A stretch of DNA of 64,000 nucleotides from Sphingopyxis sp. CCNWLW2 (GTDB lineage Bacteria; Pseudomonadota; Alphaproteobacteria; Sphingomonadales; Sphingomonadaceae): positions 1,925,001 to 1,989,000 of the forward strand of contig NZ_JBAWKJ010000001.1 in the NCBI RefSeq assembly GCF_037095755.1. The letters run 5' to 3'. Position 1 is the stretch's first letter; every line of letters begins with the position of its first letter. The translations under genes were made by a program, and so were the position numbers. The notes beneath the pieces were generated by a model. The model was not told the origin of the DNA, did not search any database, and saw only the letters and a list, made by a program, of their open reading frames with translations. Positions 27,167 to 36,000 of this stretch are shown in pieces.

Positions 27167-27300
27167 TCAGCGCGTGCGATGCCGGGGATGACGCGCCCGA
27201 CCTTTGTCGCTATAGGCGCCCCATCGCCCCGGCGGCGCGCCTCCGTCTGAGTCGCTTTGCCGGGGTCATTCATTTGGTTCCGACAGAAAGTTTGCACGCC

Positions 27301-28080
27301 ATGTCCCGTCGCCGCCAGATTTACGAAGGCAAAGCGAAGATCCTGTACGAGGGCCCCGAACCGGGCACGCTGATCCAGTATTTCAAGGATGATGCGACCG
27401 CGTTCAATGCCCAGAAAAAGGGCACAATCAGCGGCAAGGGCGTGCTCAACAACCGGATTTCGGAGCATGTCTTCACGCTGCTCGGCAATATCGGCGTGCC
27501 GCACCATTTTATCCGCCGCCTCAACATGCGCGAGCAGCTGATCCGCCAGGTCGAGATCGTGCCGATCGAAGTGATCGTGCGCAACGTCGCCGCGGGCACG
27601 CTGTCGAAGCGCCTCGGCATCGAGGAGGGGACGCAGCTTCCGCGCACCCTGATCGAATATTGCTACAAGGACGACGCGCTCGGCGATCCGCTCGTTGCCG
27701 AGGAGCATATCGCCTGCTTCAACTGGTGCAGCCAGGATGAGCTTCACGATATTCAGGACATGGCGATCCGCATCAACGACTTCATGAGCGGAATGTTCGC
27801 CGCGGTCGGCATCCGCCTCGTCGACTTCAAGCTCGAGTTCGGGCGTCTTTATGAAGGCGACTTCAGCCGCATCATCCTCGCCGACGAGATCAGCCCCGAC
27901 GGCTGCCGCCTGTGGGACATGACGACGAACGAAAAACTCGACAAGGACCGCTTCCGCCGCGACCTCGGCGGCGAAGTCGAGGCCTATCAGGAAGTCGCGC
28001 GCCGGCTTGGTCTGCTTCCCGAGGGCGGCGAGAATGCGGTGCTCGACCTTGAGAGCCACCGAAAGAAAAAGGGCAGCTGA
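27301..28080 (+). CDS. purC: Phosphoribosylaminoimidazole-succinocarboxamide synthase
   Basis: The 259-residue SAICAR synthetase joins CAIR and aspartate in purine synthesis. The N-terminal [15 protein letters not shown], the [16 protein letters not shown] block and FKLEFGR are conserved. The ATG at 27301 gives the standard N-terminus. purS and purQ follow on the same strand only at 36.1 kb; in many alphaproteobacteria they come directly after purC. Confidence 0.97.
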   Translation: MSRRRQIYEGKAKILYEGPEPGTLIQYFKDDATAFNAQKKGTISGKGVLNNRISEHVFTLLGNIGVPHHFIRRLNMREQLIRQVEIVPIEVIVRNVAAGTLSKRLGIEEGTQLPRTLIEYCYKDDALGDPLVAEEHIACFNWCSQDELHDIQDMAIRINDFMSGMFAAVGIRLVDFKLEFGRLYEGDFSRIILADEISPDGCRLWDMTTNEKLDKDRFRRDLGGEVEAYQEVARRLGLLPEGGENAVLDLESHRKKKGS

Positions 28081-28084
28081 GCCC

Positions 28085-28158
28085 ATATGCACTCCGGCGA
28101 AAGCCGGGGGCCAGCTAAGCGACAATGAACCCCGGCTTTCGCCGGGGTTCGCATATGC
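28085..28158. repeat. REP-type inverted repeat between purC and the lipoxygenase gene
   Basis: Two 16-bp arms, CCGGCGAAAGCCGGGG and CCCCGGCTTTCGCCGG, lie about 20 bases apart. An outer CATATGC / GCATATG pair extends the symmetry. Each arm is also nearly self-complementary. It separates two convergent genes and may end both transcripts, though there is no T run. Confidence 0.75.
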
Positions 28159-28161
28159 GCC

Positions 28162-30150
28162 TCAGATATTGATGCTCGTCGGGATCAGGCTTGGCTGCAG
28201 ATAGGGATAAGGCTGCATCCGTTCGCTGTTGCGCTGGACGATCTCGGCCTCGACGCCCTGCAACGCCGCCTGGAACCACGCAAGCGGCCCTTCGGCCCCC
28301 GTCACGCGCGGGTCCTGAAACCACAAAGGATAGGGAAAGGCGTTGCTGCGGTAATCGCCGAGGGGGCGGTAGTGCACCGACCCCAGCAGCTCGAGCACGT
28401 TCAACTGTTCGAGCGCGAGCGCCATCGGCGGCATCATCGCGAGCCAGCCCGCCTTGTCATGCCCGCGCTGCCCGTTCGGCGCCGCCTGCCAGCCCGCGCC
28501 GGTGACCGCGGGAGCAAAGGCCATGATGTCCTTTTGCGGGAAATTGACCGCGGCATGCTGCGCGCTCGCGGTGAACATCACCATCGTGCAGATGTCGGCA
28601 AGCTGTGCGCGCGTCGTCACGGGTCCGAAGCCCTTGATCTTCGCTTCGCCCGCAAGGCATGCCGCCCACGCGCTAAGCTCGGTATCGGCGACGACGTCGG
28701 CGTCGTGCGCATAATAAAGGTCGACATATTGCCGCGCCCATTCGTGGATCGCGTCCCATACGAGCAGCGCATCGTCGCGATACGGATAGTCGGCGAGCGT
28801 CGAATCGATCCCGACCCCGCGTGCGGCGAAGTCGACGTGCGGCATCTTGCCATAAAAATCGAACGCCAGCCGCGCGTCGACCGCGGCAAGCTGGCTCGAC
28901 GTGATCGTGCCCGCGAAAATATGGTCGATCGGGCCGCCCGCGGCGATGAGCGAGGTCGCCGCCTGTTCGTTGATGAACAAAGTCCCTTCGAAATGCGGGA
29001 CGAGCAGCGCCCAGATCGGGTGCACTTCGGCGAGGTGGCGGTGCGTCGCGACGGCAAAAGCCTCGATCACCAGATGCGTGCGCGCGAGATGCGCGAACAG
29101 CTCGTGATAATTGCCGTCGGCGACCTGCACGACGAACTTCGCCATTTCCCATCCCCAGATCTTGTCGGCGACAGGCGAGGGTGTGAAGATCGGAGTGTCG
29201 GCCGGGTCCTGACCGCACTGGATCGCGACGGGCACGAGCGACGACCCACCCGGTGGCACCGCGAACAGCGCCATCGGCTGCCATATATATTTGGCGAGTG
29301 AGCCGTAGGTGCCGGGATCGAGCACTTCGAGCGGCTTGTAGTCGAGCATGAACAGGCGCCCGTCGGCGAGCGCGGCGGCGAGCGTGTCGCTATTGACGAC
29401 GGCGGCATATTTGGCGGCGCTGAGCGGGAAATTGGCGGGCAGCGCATCGCCGACCGCGGTGATCAGCATGCAGTTCGGTCCCTGCACGCGCAGCCGCGCA
29501 AACTCGCTGTCGTCCTGAAACATATAGCTGACGCCCGGAACGGGCAGCGTGGCGAAGAGCGCGCGATACGCCTCGATGCTGCGCGGGGTTTTCCCGCCAA
29601 GCCCATCGGCGTCCTCGACCTTCATCAGCTCTTCGAGCCGGTCCTTGTAACCCTGAAGCAGCGCGACATGCGCGTCGCGCTCGGCGGCGGCGACGGCGTT
29701 TTCGACATCGCAGATCATCCGTTCGAAAATGTTGCCGCCGGTATGCACGCCATGTTCGGCCGCGATCTTTGTCGCCGAGGCTTCGATCGCGTCGCATTCG
29801 GCGAGCGCGGCTTCATATTTGGCGCGCGGGCTGTCGAGCTCACCCTTGTTGACGCCGCCGAGCTTCACCGTCAGCGCGTTGCGCACGATGCCCAGCCCGA
29901 CGCCGATCAGGATCACGAACCAGGCGATCGTCGGCTCGTCATTCTTCGGCACGCTGGTCGCGAGCGGCACGCCGGGCAGGGTCGGGACGTCGGTCGTCCA
30001 TGTGTAGACCGCCTGCGTCGCGGTCAGCTGCGCCGCGCGCGCGGCCTGCTGCGCGGGCGTGTCATCCTGCGGCAGCGTGGGATCGGCCGGCGGCATCGGC
30101 GCTGCCGGCGCGGGATTGGCTGCGGTCAGCTGCGGCGTCGGATAAGACAT
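28162..30150 (-). CDS. Lipoxygenase (non-heme iron, bacterial type)
   Basis: The 662-residue protein matches the lipoxygenase catalytic domain (about 190-662). The iron ligands are all placed: H354 and H359 (HLARTH), H532 and N536 (QHAAVNFPQ), and the carboxylate of the terminal isoleucine I662 (PTSINI). Lipoxygenases add oxygen to polyunsaturated fatty acids such as linoleate. The N-terminus is Pro/Ala-rich (1-45) and has a hydrophobic segment at about 75-91, perhaps a membrane anchor in place of the plant PLAT domain. Bacterial lipoxygenases are uncommon; one from Sphingopyxis has been studied as a 9S enzyme. There is no export signal at the very N-terminus. Confidence 0.92.
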   Translation of the reverse strand: MSYPTPQLTAANPAPAAPMPPADPTLPQDDTPAQQAARAAQLTATQAVYTWTTDVPTLPGVPLATSVPKNDEPTIAWFVILIGVGLGIVRNALTVKLGGVNKGELDSPRAKYEAALAECDAIEASATKIAAEHGVHTGGNIFERMICDVENAVAAAERDAHVALLQGYKDRLEELMKVEDADGLGGKTPRSIEAYRALFATLPVPGVSYMFQDDSEFARLRVQGPNCMLITAVGDALPANFPLSAAKYAAVVNSDTLAAALADGRLFMLDYKPLEVLDPGTYGSLAKYIWQPMALFAVPPGGSSLVPVAIQCGQDPADTPIFTPSPVADKIWGWEMAKFVVQVADGNYHELFAHLARTHLVIEAFAVATHRHLAEVHPIWALLVPHFEGTLFINEQAATSLIAAGGPIDHIFAGTITSSQLAAVDARLAFDFYGKMPHVDFAARGVGIDSTLADYPYRDDALLVWDAIHEWARQYVDLYYAHDADVVADTELSAWAACLAGEAKIKGFGPVTTRAQLADICTMVMFTASAQHAAVNFPQKDIMAFAPAVTGAGWQAAPNGQRGHDKAGWLAMMPPMALALEQLNVLELLGSVHYRPLGDYRSNAFPYPLWFQDPRVTGAEGPLAWFQAALQGVEAEIVQRNSERMQPYPYLQPSLIPTSINI

Positions 30151-30309
30151 GGCGTGGCTCCTTTCGGGCGCGGGAATTACGGCCGCGCTTGTCCCCGAAC
30201 ATGGTTAATATTTCGCAAGCCATGCGCCCGCGCGGCGCTGTTAGGTAAGTGATAAGACAGGTTTTCATTCCTTAACCCCTGCTTTACTCGCGCTTGCTAT
30301 CCCGCCGTT

Positions 30310-31455
30310 ATGACGGGGGTCTATCACTGGCTGCGCAGGCGTTTCTTTCCGCCGATTCCGGACGCGATTCGGGACGACGTCGCCTTGCTGCGCGCCAATC
30401 GCGTCGAAACGCTGACCCCGATGCTTTTCCTGATGCTGGCGGCGACGACGCCGACCGCCATCTATGCCGGGGTGCAGACGGTCCACCCGATCGTTCGCAT
30501 CGGTTTCCCGGTCACGCTCGCCCTCATCGGCGTGCTCGGCTTCGTCTTCCTGATCCACAATCGCGGCCGGCGGATGAGCCTGCGCCGCGCACGGCGGATG
30601 ATCAAAGAATCGATGTGGCTGTCGGGGACGACGGGCGCGATGTGCAGCGCCTGGACGGTGATCAACTGGCTCGCCGCGCCGCCGTCGACGCATAGCTATT
30701 ATGCGATGATCATGGCGATGGGTTCGCTCGCGACCGCCTATTGCCTGTCGTCGATCCGCCTTGCGACCTTCATCAACCTGCTGATCGGGCTGGTGCCGAT
30801 CTCTTTCCTGATGCTGACGTCGGGCAACCCGCCCGAAATCGCCGCGGGCACGAGCCTCGTCGTCGCGACGATCTTCCTGCTGCGCATGATCCTGCAACAG
30901 CACGACCAGCTGATCGACCTGCTCCAGCTTCAGCATCAGATGCGCGACCTGGCGCACACCGATCCACTCACCGGCCTTGCCAATCGCCGCGAGTTCGACA
31001 TGCGGCTCGACGAAGAGATTGCGAAGGGCGACGCGGCCAACCCGTTCGCGATCGCGCTGCTCGACCTCAACGGCTTCAAACCGATCAACGACCAGCACGG
31101 CCATGCGATCGGCGATGGCGTCTTGTGCGAACTCGCCGAACGCCTGCGCCGTGCGTGCGGCGATCATGCCGTGGTCGCGCGGCAGGGCGGCGACGAGTTC
31201 GCGATCCTCGTGCCCGCCGGTTCGATCCTGCTTAACACCTCGCTTGCCGACCATGTCCTCGCCGCGCTCGCCGCGCCCTACCGCATTGGCGGCCGCTCGA
31301 TCGGCGTCGGCGCGGGCGTCGGCACCGCCAGCTGGCCCGAGCATGGCGACAGCGCGCGTAAATTGCTCGAGGTCGCCGACCGCGCGCTCTATGCGGCAAA
31401 AGCCGCGGACCGCGAGAAGACGTCGTCCGTCGAAAGCATCGGCCGGGTCGCGTAA
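30310..31455 (+). CDS. Membrane diguanylate cyclase (GGDEF)
   Basis: The 381-residue protein has an N-terminal membrane region with about five helices (about 36-55, 63-82, 106-122, 131-148, 152-170 and 178-192), then a GGDEF domain (about 212-375). The active-site loop RQGGDEF is intact (GGDEF at 293-297) and the HGHAIGDGVL segment binds GTP, so it should make cyclic di-GMP. The inhibitory RxxD site expected about five residues before GGDEF is absent (the region reads RACGDHAVVA). The signal sensed by the membrane part is unknown. Confidence 0.92.
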   Translation: MTGVYHWLRRRFFPPIPDAIRDDVALLRANRVETLTPMLFLMLAATTPTAIYAGVQTVHPIVRIGFPVTLALIGVLGFVFLIHNRGRRMSLRRARRMIKESMWLSGTTGAMCSAWTVINWLAAPPSTHSYYAMIMAMGSLATAYCLSSIRLATFINLLIGLVPISFLMLTSGNPPEIAAGTSLVVATIFLLRMILQQHDQLIDLLQLQHQMRDLAHTDPLTGLANRREFDMRLDEEIAKGDAANPFAIALLDLNGFKPINDQHGHAIGDGVLCELAERLRRACGDHAVVARQGGDEFAILVPAGSILLNTSLADHVLAALAAPYRIGGRSIGVGAGVGTASWPEHGDSARKLLEVADRALYAAKAADREKTSSVESIGRVA

Positions 31456-31497
31456 CACTGGCTTGACCGCCCGAAGGGCGGTGGCCACATCGGACGC

Positions 31498-34392
31498 ATG
31501 ACCAAATCCTTTGTCCGGCGCGCCTCGACCGCGCTGTCGCCCTTTGTCTTCCTCATCGCCAGCACCGTCCCGGCTTGGGCCAGGGAAACGCCCGCAACGG
31601 TTGCAGCGCCCGCGGCGGTCAATCCGCAGAGCGAAGCGGCCAAGGCGTGGAATTTCGCGGCGAGCGATGTCCCGGTCGATCCGAACATTGTCTTCGGCGT
31701 GCTGCCCAACGGGATGAAATATGCGCTGCTGAAAAACAGCACGCCCAAGGACAGCGTCGTGCTGCGCATGCGCTTTGCGGTCGGCAGCTTTGCCGAGGCG
31801 GACGACCAGCGCGGCCTCGCGCATTTCCTCGAACATATGGCGTTCAACGGATCGACCAATGTGCCCGAGGGCGAGATGATCAAGCTGCTCGAACGCAAGG
31901 GGCTGGCGTTCGGCGCCGACACCAACGCGTCGACCGGCTTTGATGAGACGGTCTACAAGCTCGACCTGCCCAACGCATCGGACGATCTGATCGACACCGG
32001 GCTGATGCTGATGCGCGAAACGGGGGGCAATCTCACCATCGATCCTGCCGCGGTCGACCGCGAGCGCGGGATCATCCTGTCCGAACGCCGCGCGCGCGAC
32101 ACCTATCAGCTGCGCAGCCTGATCGATCAGCTCGACTTCCAGATGAAGGGGATGAATGTCGCGAACCGCATCCCGGTCGGCACCGAGGAGGTGATCAGGA
32201 CCGCCCCCGCATCGCGGCTCCGCGATCTCTACGACCGCTATTACCGTCCCGAACGCGCAACGCTGGTGATGGTCGGCGATTTCGACCCCGCGGCGGTTGA
32301 GGCGAAGATCAAGGCGCGCTTTGCGGACTGGAAGGGCGTCGGTCCCGCGGGCGCCGACCCCGAAATCGGCAACGTCGATTACAAGCGCGCCGCGGCGGCC
32401 GACGATTTCGTCGATCCGGCGATCCAGGATTCGGTGACGATCGCGAGCTTCAAGCAGTGGGTGGACGAGCCCGACACCAAGGCGAAACGCGCGCGCAAGC
32501 TCGCCGAGAATGTCGGCGAGGCGATCGTCAGCCGCCGGCTCGCCAAGATCGCGCTGAACGAGGATTCGCCGATCCTGACCGGCTATTTCAGCGATGCCGA
32601 AGGCTGGAAGAAATTCGACCAGATCACCGTCGGCGCGGTCGCCAAGGAAGGCGCGTGGAAGGAGGCGCTCGCGCTCGCCGAACAGGAGCAGCGCCGCGCC
32701 GTCGAACATGGCTTCACGCAAGCCGAGGTCGATGAACAGCTCGCGAACCGCCGCACCGCGCTCAGGAACGCCGTTGCCGGGGTGACGACGCGGCGCAGCG
32801 AAGGGCTTGCCGACGCGCTGATCTTGGCTGCCGATGGCGATTTCGTTCTCGTCCGGCCCGAAACCTCGCAGGCGTTGTTCGAGGCCACGGCGCCGTCGCT
32901 GACCGCCGCGGCGGTCACTGCGGCGTTCCAGAAGCGCATGGAAGGGTTCAGTGCCCCCCTCGCGCGCGTCACGGCGAAGAAGCCGATCGAGGGCGGCGCG
33001 GACGCGATCCTTGCCAGCTTGCGTGCCTCGACACAGGTCGCCGTTGCGGCGCCGGTTGAGGCCGCGAATGCCGTCTTCGCGTACGACAATTTCGGCACGC
33101 CCGGAAAAATCGTCAGCGACGAGCGTGTCGACGATCTCGGCATCCGCCGCATCCGCTTTGCCAACAACGTGATGCTCAACATCAAGACGACCGATTTCCA
33201 GAAGGACAAGGTCATGCTGTCGCTGCGCGTCGACGGCGGCAACCTGCTCGCGACGCGCGATGATCCGACCAGGGTGTCGCTCGCCGGTTCACTGATGTTG
33301 GGTGGCCTCGAGGCGCACAGCCTCGACGATCTGCGTTCGATCCTCGCGGGCAAGACGATCAGCCCGGTGTTCGGCACCTCCACCGACGCGTTTGGCGGAT
33401 CGGCGCTGACCTCGCCCGAGGATTTCGCGCCGCAGGCCAAGCTGATGGCGGCATACCTCACGCACCCCGGCTATCGCCCTGACGGGCTTGCGCTGATCCG
33501 CCGTGTGCTGCCGCAGCAATATGCCGCGAACGATGCGACCCCGGCGGCGGTGCTCGGCCGCGACGTCGGCGGCATCCTCGCCAACAATGATCCGCGCTCG
33601 CAGACGCCGCCGCTTGAAAAGGTCATGGCGCTCGACTGGGCGCAGCTGAAGCCTGTCGTCGCCGACAGCTTTGCCCATGGCGCGATCGAGATCGGCGTCG
33701 TCGGCGATATCGGCGAACAGTCGGCGATCGATGCAATCGCGGCGACGTTCGGGGCGCTGCCTGAACGCCGCGCCGCTTTTGAACCGCGCATCGACGCGCG
33801 CATCCGCCAATTTGCGACCGACCGCAGCGAACGCACGCTGATCCACAAGGGGCCCGCCGAACAGGCGGAACTCCGCGTCTATTGGCCGGCGCGCGACGAC
33901 AGCGACCTCGCCGAGGCGATGCAGCTCACCCTGCTGTCGCGCGCGATGCAGCTGATGCTGACCGAGGAGCTGCGCGAAAAGCTCGGCGAAAGCTACAGCC
34001 CCGGCGCCGCGGCTAGCCTGTCCGACGAATTCCCCGGCTATGGCCATCTCTTCGCCGCGAGCAATGTCGACTATAAGGATCTCGCGACCACGCGCGCGGC
34101 GATCTTCGCGATCGCGAAAGAACTGCGCGACAAGCCCGTCGACGCCGACCTGCTCGACCGCGCGCGGAGGCCGCTCGTCGAGGCGATGGTGAAATCGCGG
34201 CGTGAGAACAGCTATTGGCTGAACTATGTCGCCGAAGCCGCGAGCCACGCCGATCGCCTCGACCGCAGCCGCAAGGGGATCGGCGCGGTCGAGGCGGCGA
34301 CGCCGGCCGAGTTGCAGGCGCTCGCGAAGCGCTACCTCGTCGACGACAAGGCGCTGGTGATCAAGGCGGTAAGCGACAAGGCGGGGAAGTAG
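31498..34392 (+). CDS. M16-family zinc metallopeptidase, exported
   Basis: The 964-residue protein has a signal peptide (about 1-28), two M16 halves and the inverted zinc motif H109-F-L-E112-H113 (HFLEHMAFNG), with the distal glutamate in RERGIILSERRARD. The second half (about 540-960) is the inactive partner domain. It resembles periplasmic pitrilysin-like peptidases (PqqL type) that degrade peptides in the envelope. Length is normal. It starts 42 bases after the diguanylate cyclase gene and could share its transcript. Confidence 0.93.
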   Translation: MTKSFVRRASTALSPFVFLIASTVPAWARETPATVAAPAAVNPQSEAAKAWNFAASDVPVDPNIVFGVLPNGMKYALLKNSTPKDSVVLRMRFAVGSFAEADDQRGLAHFLEHMAFNGSTNVPEGEMIKLLERKGLAFGADTNASTGFDETVYKLDLPNASDDLIDTGLMLMRETGGNLTIDPAAVDRERGIILSERRARDTYQLRSLIDQLDFQMKGMNVANRIPVGTEEVIRTAPASRLRDLYDRYYRPERATLVMVGDFDPAAVEAKIKARFADWKGVGPAGADPEIGNVDYKRAAAADDFVDPAIQDSVTIASFKQWVDEPDTKAKRARKLAENVGEAIVSRRLAKIALNEDSPILTGYFSDAEGWKKFDQITVGAVAKEGAWKEALALAEQEQRRAVEHGFTQAEVDEQLANRRTALRNAVAGVTTRRSEGLADALILAADGDFVLVRPETSQALFEATAPSLTAAAVTAAFQKRMEGFSAPLARVTAKKPIEGGADAILASLRASTQVAVAAPVEAANAVFAYDNFGTPGKIVSDERVDDLGIRRIRFANNVMLNIKTTDFQKDKVMLSLRVDGGNLLATRDDPTRVSLAGSLMLGGLEAHSLDDLRSILAGKTISPVFGTSTDAFGGSALTSPEDFAPQAKLMAAYLTHPGYRPDGLALIRRVLPQQYAANDATPAAVLGRDVGGILANNDPRSQTPPLEKVMALDWAQLKPVVADSFAHGAIEIGVVGDIGEQSAIDAIAATFGALPERRAAFEPRIDARIRQFATDRSERTLIHKGPAEQAELRVYWPARDDSDLAEAMQLTLLSRAMQLMLTEELREKLGESYSPGAAASLSDEFPGYGHLFAASNVDYKDLATTRAAIFAIAKELRDKPVDADLLDRARRPLVEAMVKSRRENSYWLNYVAEAASHADRLDRSRKGIGAVEAATPAELQALAKRYLVDDKALVIKAVSDKAGK

Positions 34393-34409
34393 CGGCGCAG
34401 TCCTTAGAT

Positions 34410-34497
34410 CGTCATTGCGAGGAGCCGAAGGCGACGCGGCAATCCAGGAGCTGCGCAAGGTAGCTCTGGATTGCTTCGCTACGCTCGCAATGACGAG
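34410..34497. repeat. Long REP-type inverted repeat (CGTCATTGCGAG family)
   Basis: The arms begin CGTCATTGCGAG on the left and end CTCGCAATGACG on the right. Inner matches AATCCAG and CTGGATT surround a short loop. The whole can fold into one long interrupted hairpin. Elements of this family are scattered between genes in sphingomonad genomes. It lies between convergent genes. Confidence 0.8.
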
Positions 34498-34505
34498 CTT
34501 AGGGT

Positions 34506-34925
34506 CTAAACCCGCCCCGGCGCGCGGGCACGAATGAAATTCTCGAGCGCCACGAACAGCATCTCGCGTGCGTCGCCGCCGAGCATCTCGGCGGTCAGCC
34601 AGTCGAAATGGACGCGGTCGCGGCGCGCGGCGGCGCCGACGATCGCGGCGAGCAACGCCTCGTCGAAGCTGACGCGCGGGCAGCAGGGCGGGGCGACGGC
34701 AAAGGGGTCGGGCCAGACATGGCCGATCGCCTCGACCACCAGCCGATAGCGCCGCGCCGCGAGGATATTGCCCCAGCGGCGTTCGAGTTCGGGCATCGGG
34801 TCGCGTTCGCTGCGACGGCAAAGAATGCAGTAACGAAGGGCCAGGACCGCCTGCGCCGCTTCGACCGGCAAATCGCGCACCAGCGGCTGCTCGGTCAATT
34901 GGCGGATCAGCTCGCTGCTTTGCAT
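34506..34925 (-). CDS. Unknown 139-residue protein behind an iron-box-like site
   Basis: The protein is mostly helical and cytosolic in composition, with no signal peptide. It has a C-x-x-C (residues about 35-38, YCILCRR) and an adjacent CC pair (about 83-84, PPCCPRVS) that might bind metal. The ATG at 34925 is chosen because upstream sequence holds a terminator and regulatory box. About 120 bases upstream is a box shared with the bfd promoter, and the next gene upstream is bfr, so a role in iron is plausible. I do not recognise the family. Confidence 0.65.
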   Translation of the reverse strand: MQSSELIRQLTEQPLVRDLPVEAAQAVLALRYCILCRRSERDPMPELERRWGNILAARRYRLVVEAIGHVWPDPFAVAPPCCPRVSFDEALLAAIVGAAARRDRVHFDWLTAEMLGGDAREMLFVALENFIRARAPGRV

Positions 34926-35047
34926 GAGGTTTTTCTCTCCCGGCCCGTGCGGTCCGTCCGTTCTCCTTTTCGAAAAAGATGCCGGCCGCTTTAAGCGCAG
35001 CTTTAAGTTGCAGCGGCCGGCAGGAGGGGACTGCCTCGCCTTGCTAT

Positions 35048-35063
35048 TGAGAATTATTCGCAA
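35048..35063 (-). promoter_or_regulatory. Fur-like box upstream of the 139-residue protein gene
   Basis: On the minus strand it reads TTGCGAATAATTCTCA, close to the alphaproteobacterial Fur-type pattern TTGCGAAnnnnTTCGCAA. It shares TTGCGAA-N4-TC-N-CA with two boxes upstream of bfd (35960-36000). Confidence 0.6.
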
Positions 35064-35071
35064 ATACAAGC

Positions 35072-35100
35072 AAAAAAAGAGGCGCCCGAAAGCGCCCCTG
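35072..35100 (-). terminator. Intrinsic terminator of bfr
   Basis: On the minus strand, an AGGGGCGC/GCGCCTCT stem with a 6-nt loop is followed by seven T. It lies about 65 bases past the bfr stop codon. Confidence 0.8.
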
Positions 35101-35123
35101 AAAACCGCGTTTTTGTCCCGTCT

Positions 35124-35152
35124 CGTCATTCCCGCGTTCGCGGGAATGACGA
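35124..35152. repeat. Short REP-type palindrome (CGTCATTCCCGC family)
   Basis: The nearly perfect 29-bp palindrome has arms CGTCATTCCCGCG and CGCGGGAATGACG. It sits directly behind the bfr stop codon. A degraded copy is at 47850-47875. Confidence 0.75.
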
Positions 35153-35164
35153 AGGTCCATGGCC

Positions 35165-35647
35165 TCAATCGTCGCCGACAGGCTTCGACTGGAGCTGGAT
35201 ATAATTTTCGATTCCCATGCGCTCGATCATCTCGAACTGCTTTTCGAGCTCGTCGACATGATGCTCTTCGCTTTCGAGGATGTCGGCGAACAGGTCGCGG
35301 CTGACATAGTCGCGCACGCTTTCCGAATGCGCGATCGCATCCTTGAGCAGCGGGATCGCCTCTTCTTCGAGCGCGAGGTCGGCCTTCAGGATCTCCTCGA
35401 CCGTCTCACCCACGCGCAGCCGGCCGAGCATCTGGAAATTGGGGAGGCCGCCGAGGAAGAGGACGCGATCGGCCAGCTTGTCGGCATGCTTCATCTCGTC
35501 GATCGATTCTTCGCGCTCGAACGCGGCGAGCTTCGCGACGCCCCAATTGTCGAGCATGCGATAGTGCAGCCAGTACTGGTTGATCGCGGTCAGCTCGTTC
35601 TTGAGCGCCTCGTTTAGAAAATCGATGACCTTTTCGTCGCCCTTCAT
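35165..35647 (-). CDS. bfr: Bacterioferritin
   Basis: The 160-residue subunit of the 24-mer iron-storage shell. The di-iron ferroxidase ligands are all present (E18, E51, H54, E94, E127, H130) and M52 is the axial heme ligand between subunits. It stores iron as ferric mineral in the cytoplasm. It has its own promoter and terminator. The bfd gene for the iron-release ferredoxin lies 100 bases upstream on the same strand. Confidence 0.97.
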   Translation of the reverse strand: MKGDEKVIDFLNEALKNELTAINQYWLHYRMLDNWGVAKLAAFEREESIDEMKHADKLADRVLFLGGLPNFQMLGRLRVGETVEEILKADLALEEEAIPLLKDAIAHSESVRDYVSRDLFADILESEEHHVDELEKQFEMIERMGIENYIQLQSKPVGDD

Positions 35648-35689
35648 GGTGTTGTTCCTGTCATTTTTGTCTTGGAATGGAGTGGGCGC

Positions 35690-35719
35690 ATTATACGCCC
35701 CCGAACCCCATCAGGCCAA
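35690..35719 (-). promoter_or_regulatory. Probable bfr promoter
   Basis: On the minus strand there is a perfect -10 TATAAT (35690-35695), and 18 bases before it a weak -35, TTGGCC (35714-35719). It lies 43 bases before the bfr start codon. The TTGCGAA boxes are upstream of bfd, not here. Confidence 0.5.
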
Positions 35720-35748
35720 GGTCAAAAATGGCGGAAAACCAAGAAAAA

Positions 35749-35922
35749 TCAGGCGGTCGCGGCGACGTCGCTGATGATATTGCGAGCGAATGGCAGGCAC
35801 TGTCCGCACTTGGGTTTGCGACCCAATTGCGCATAGGCGGCCTTGGCGCACCGCAATTGGCCATCGCGCGCGACATCGCGCAGCTGGCTTTCTCTTATTG
35901 CGTTGCAGACACAGACGACCAT
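35749..35922 (-). CDS. bfd: Bacterioferritin-associated ferredoxin
   Basis: The 57-residue [2Fe-2S] protein has the Bfd cysteine pattern C4-x-C6 (VVCVCNAIRE) and C39-x-x-C42 (KCGQC). In known systems it binds Bfr and passes electrons in to release stored iron when cells are iron-starved. The ATG at 35922 gives the standard N-terminus; a longer frame reads through the promoter. Two iron-box-like repeats precede it, which fits induction at low iron. Confidence 0.95.
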   Translation of the reverse strand: MVVCVCNAIRESQLRDVARDGQLRCAKAAYAQLGRKPKCGQCLPFARNIISDVAATA

Positions 35923-35959
35923 GTGCGAATCCTTCTCAACAAGGCTGATGTAGGGATAG

Positions 35960-36000
35960 TGCGAGCGATTCGCAACAGGAAAGATGCGACTGGTTCGCAA
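35960..36000 (-). promoter_or_regulatory. Two tandem Fur-like boxes upstream of bfd
   Basis: On the minus strand the two 16-mers TTGCGAATCGCTCGCA (35960-35975) and TTGCGAACCAGTCGCA (35985-36000) lie 25 bases apart. Each has perfect TGCGA/TCGCA arms around 5 bases. They end about 40 bases before the bfd start. Confidence 0.6.

Noticed and set aside
30265..32721. An 818-codon minus-strand open frame opposite the diguanylate cyclase and M16 genes
   Set aside because: It is a shadow of the GGDEF and M16 genes, whose motifs are unmistakable.
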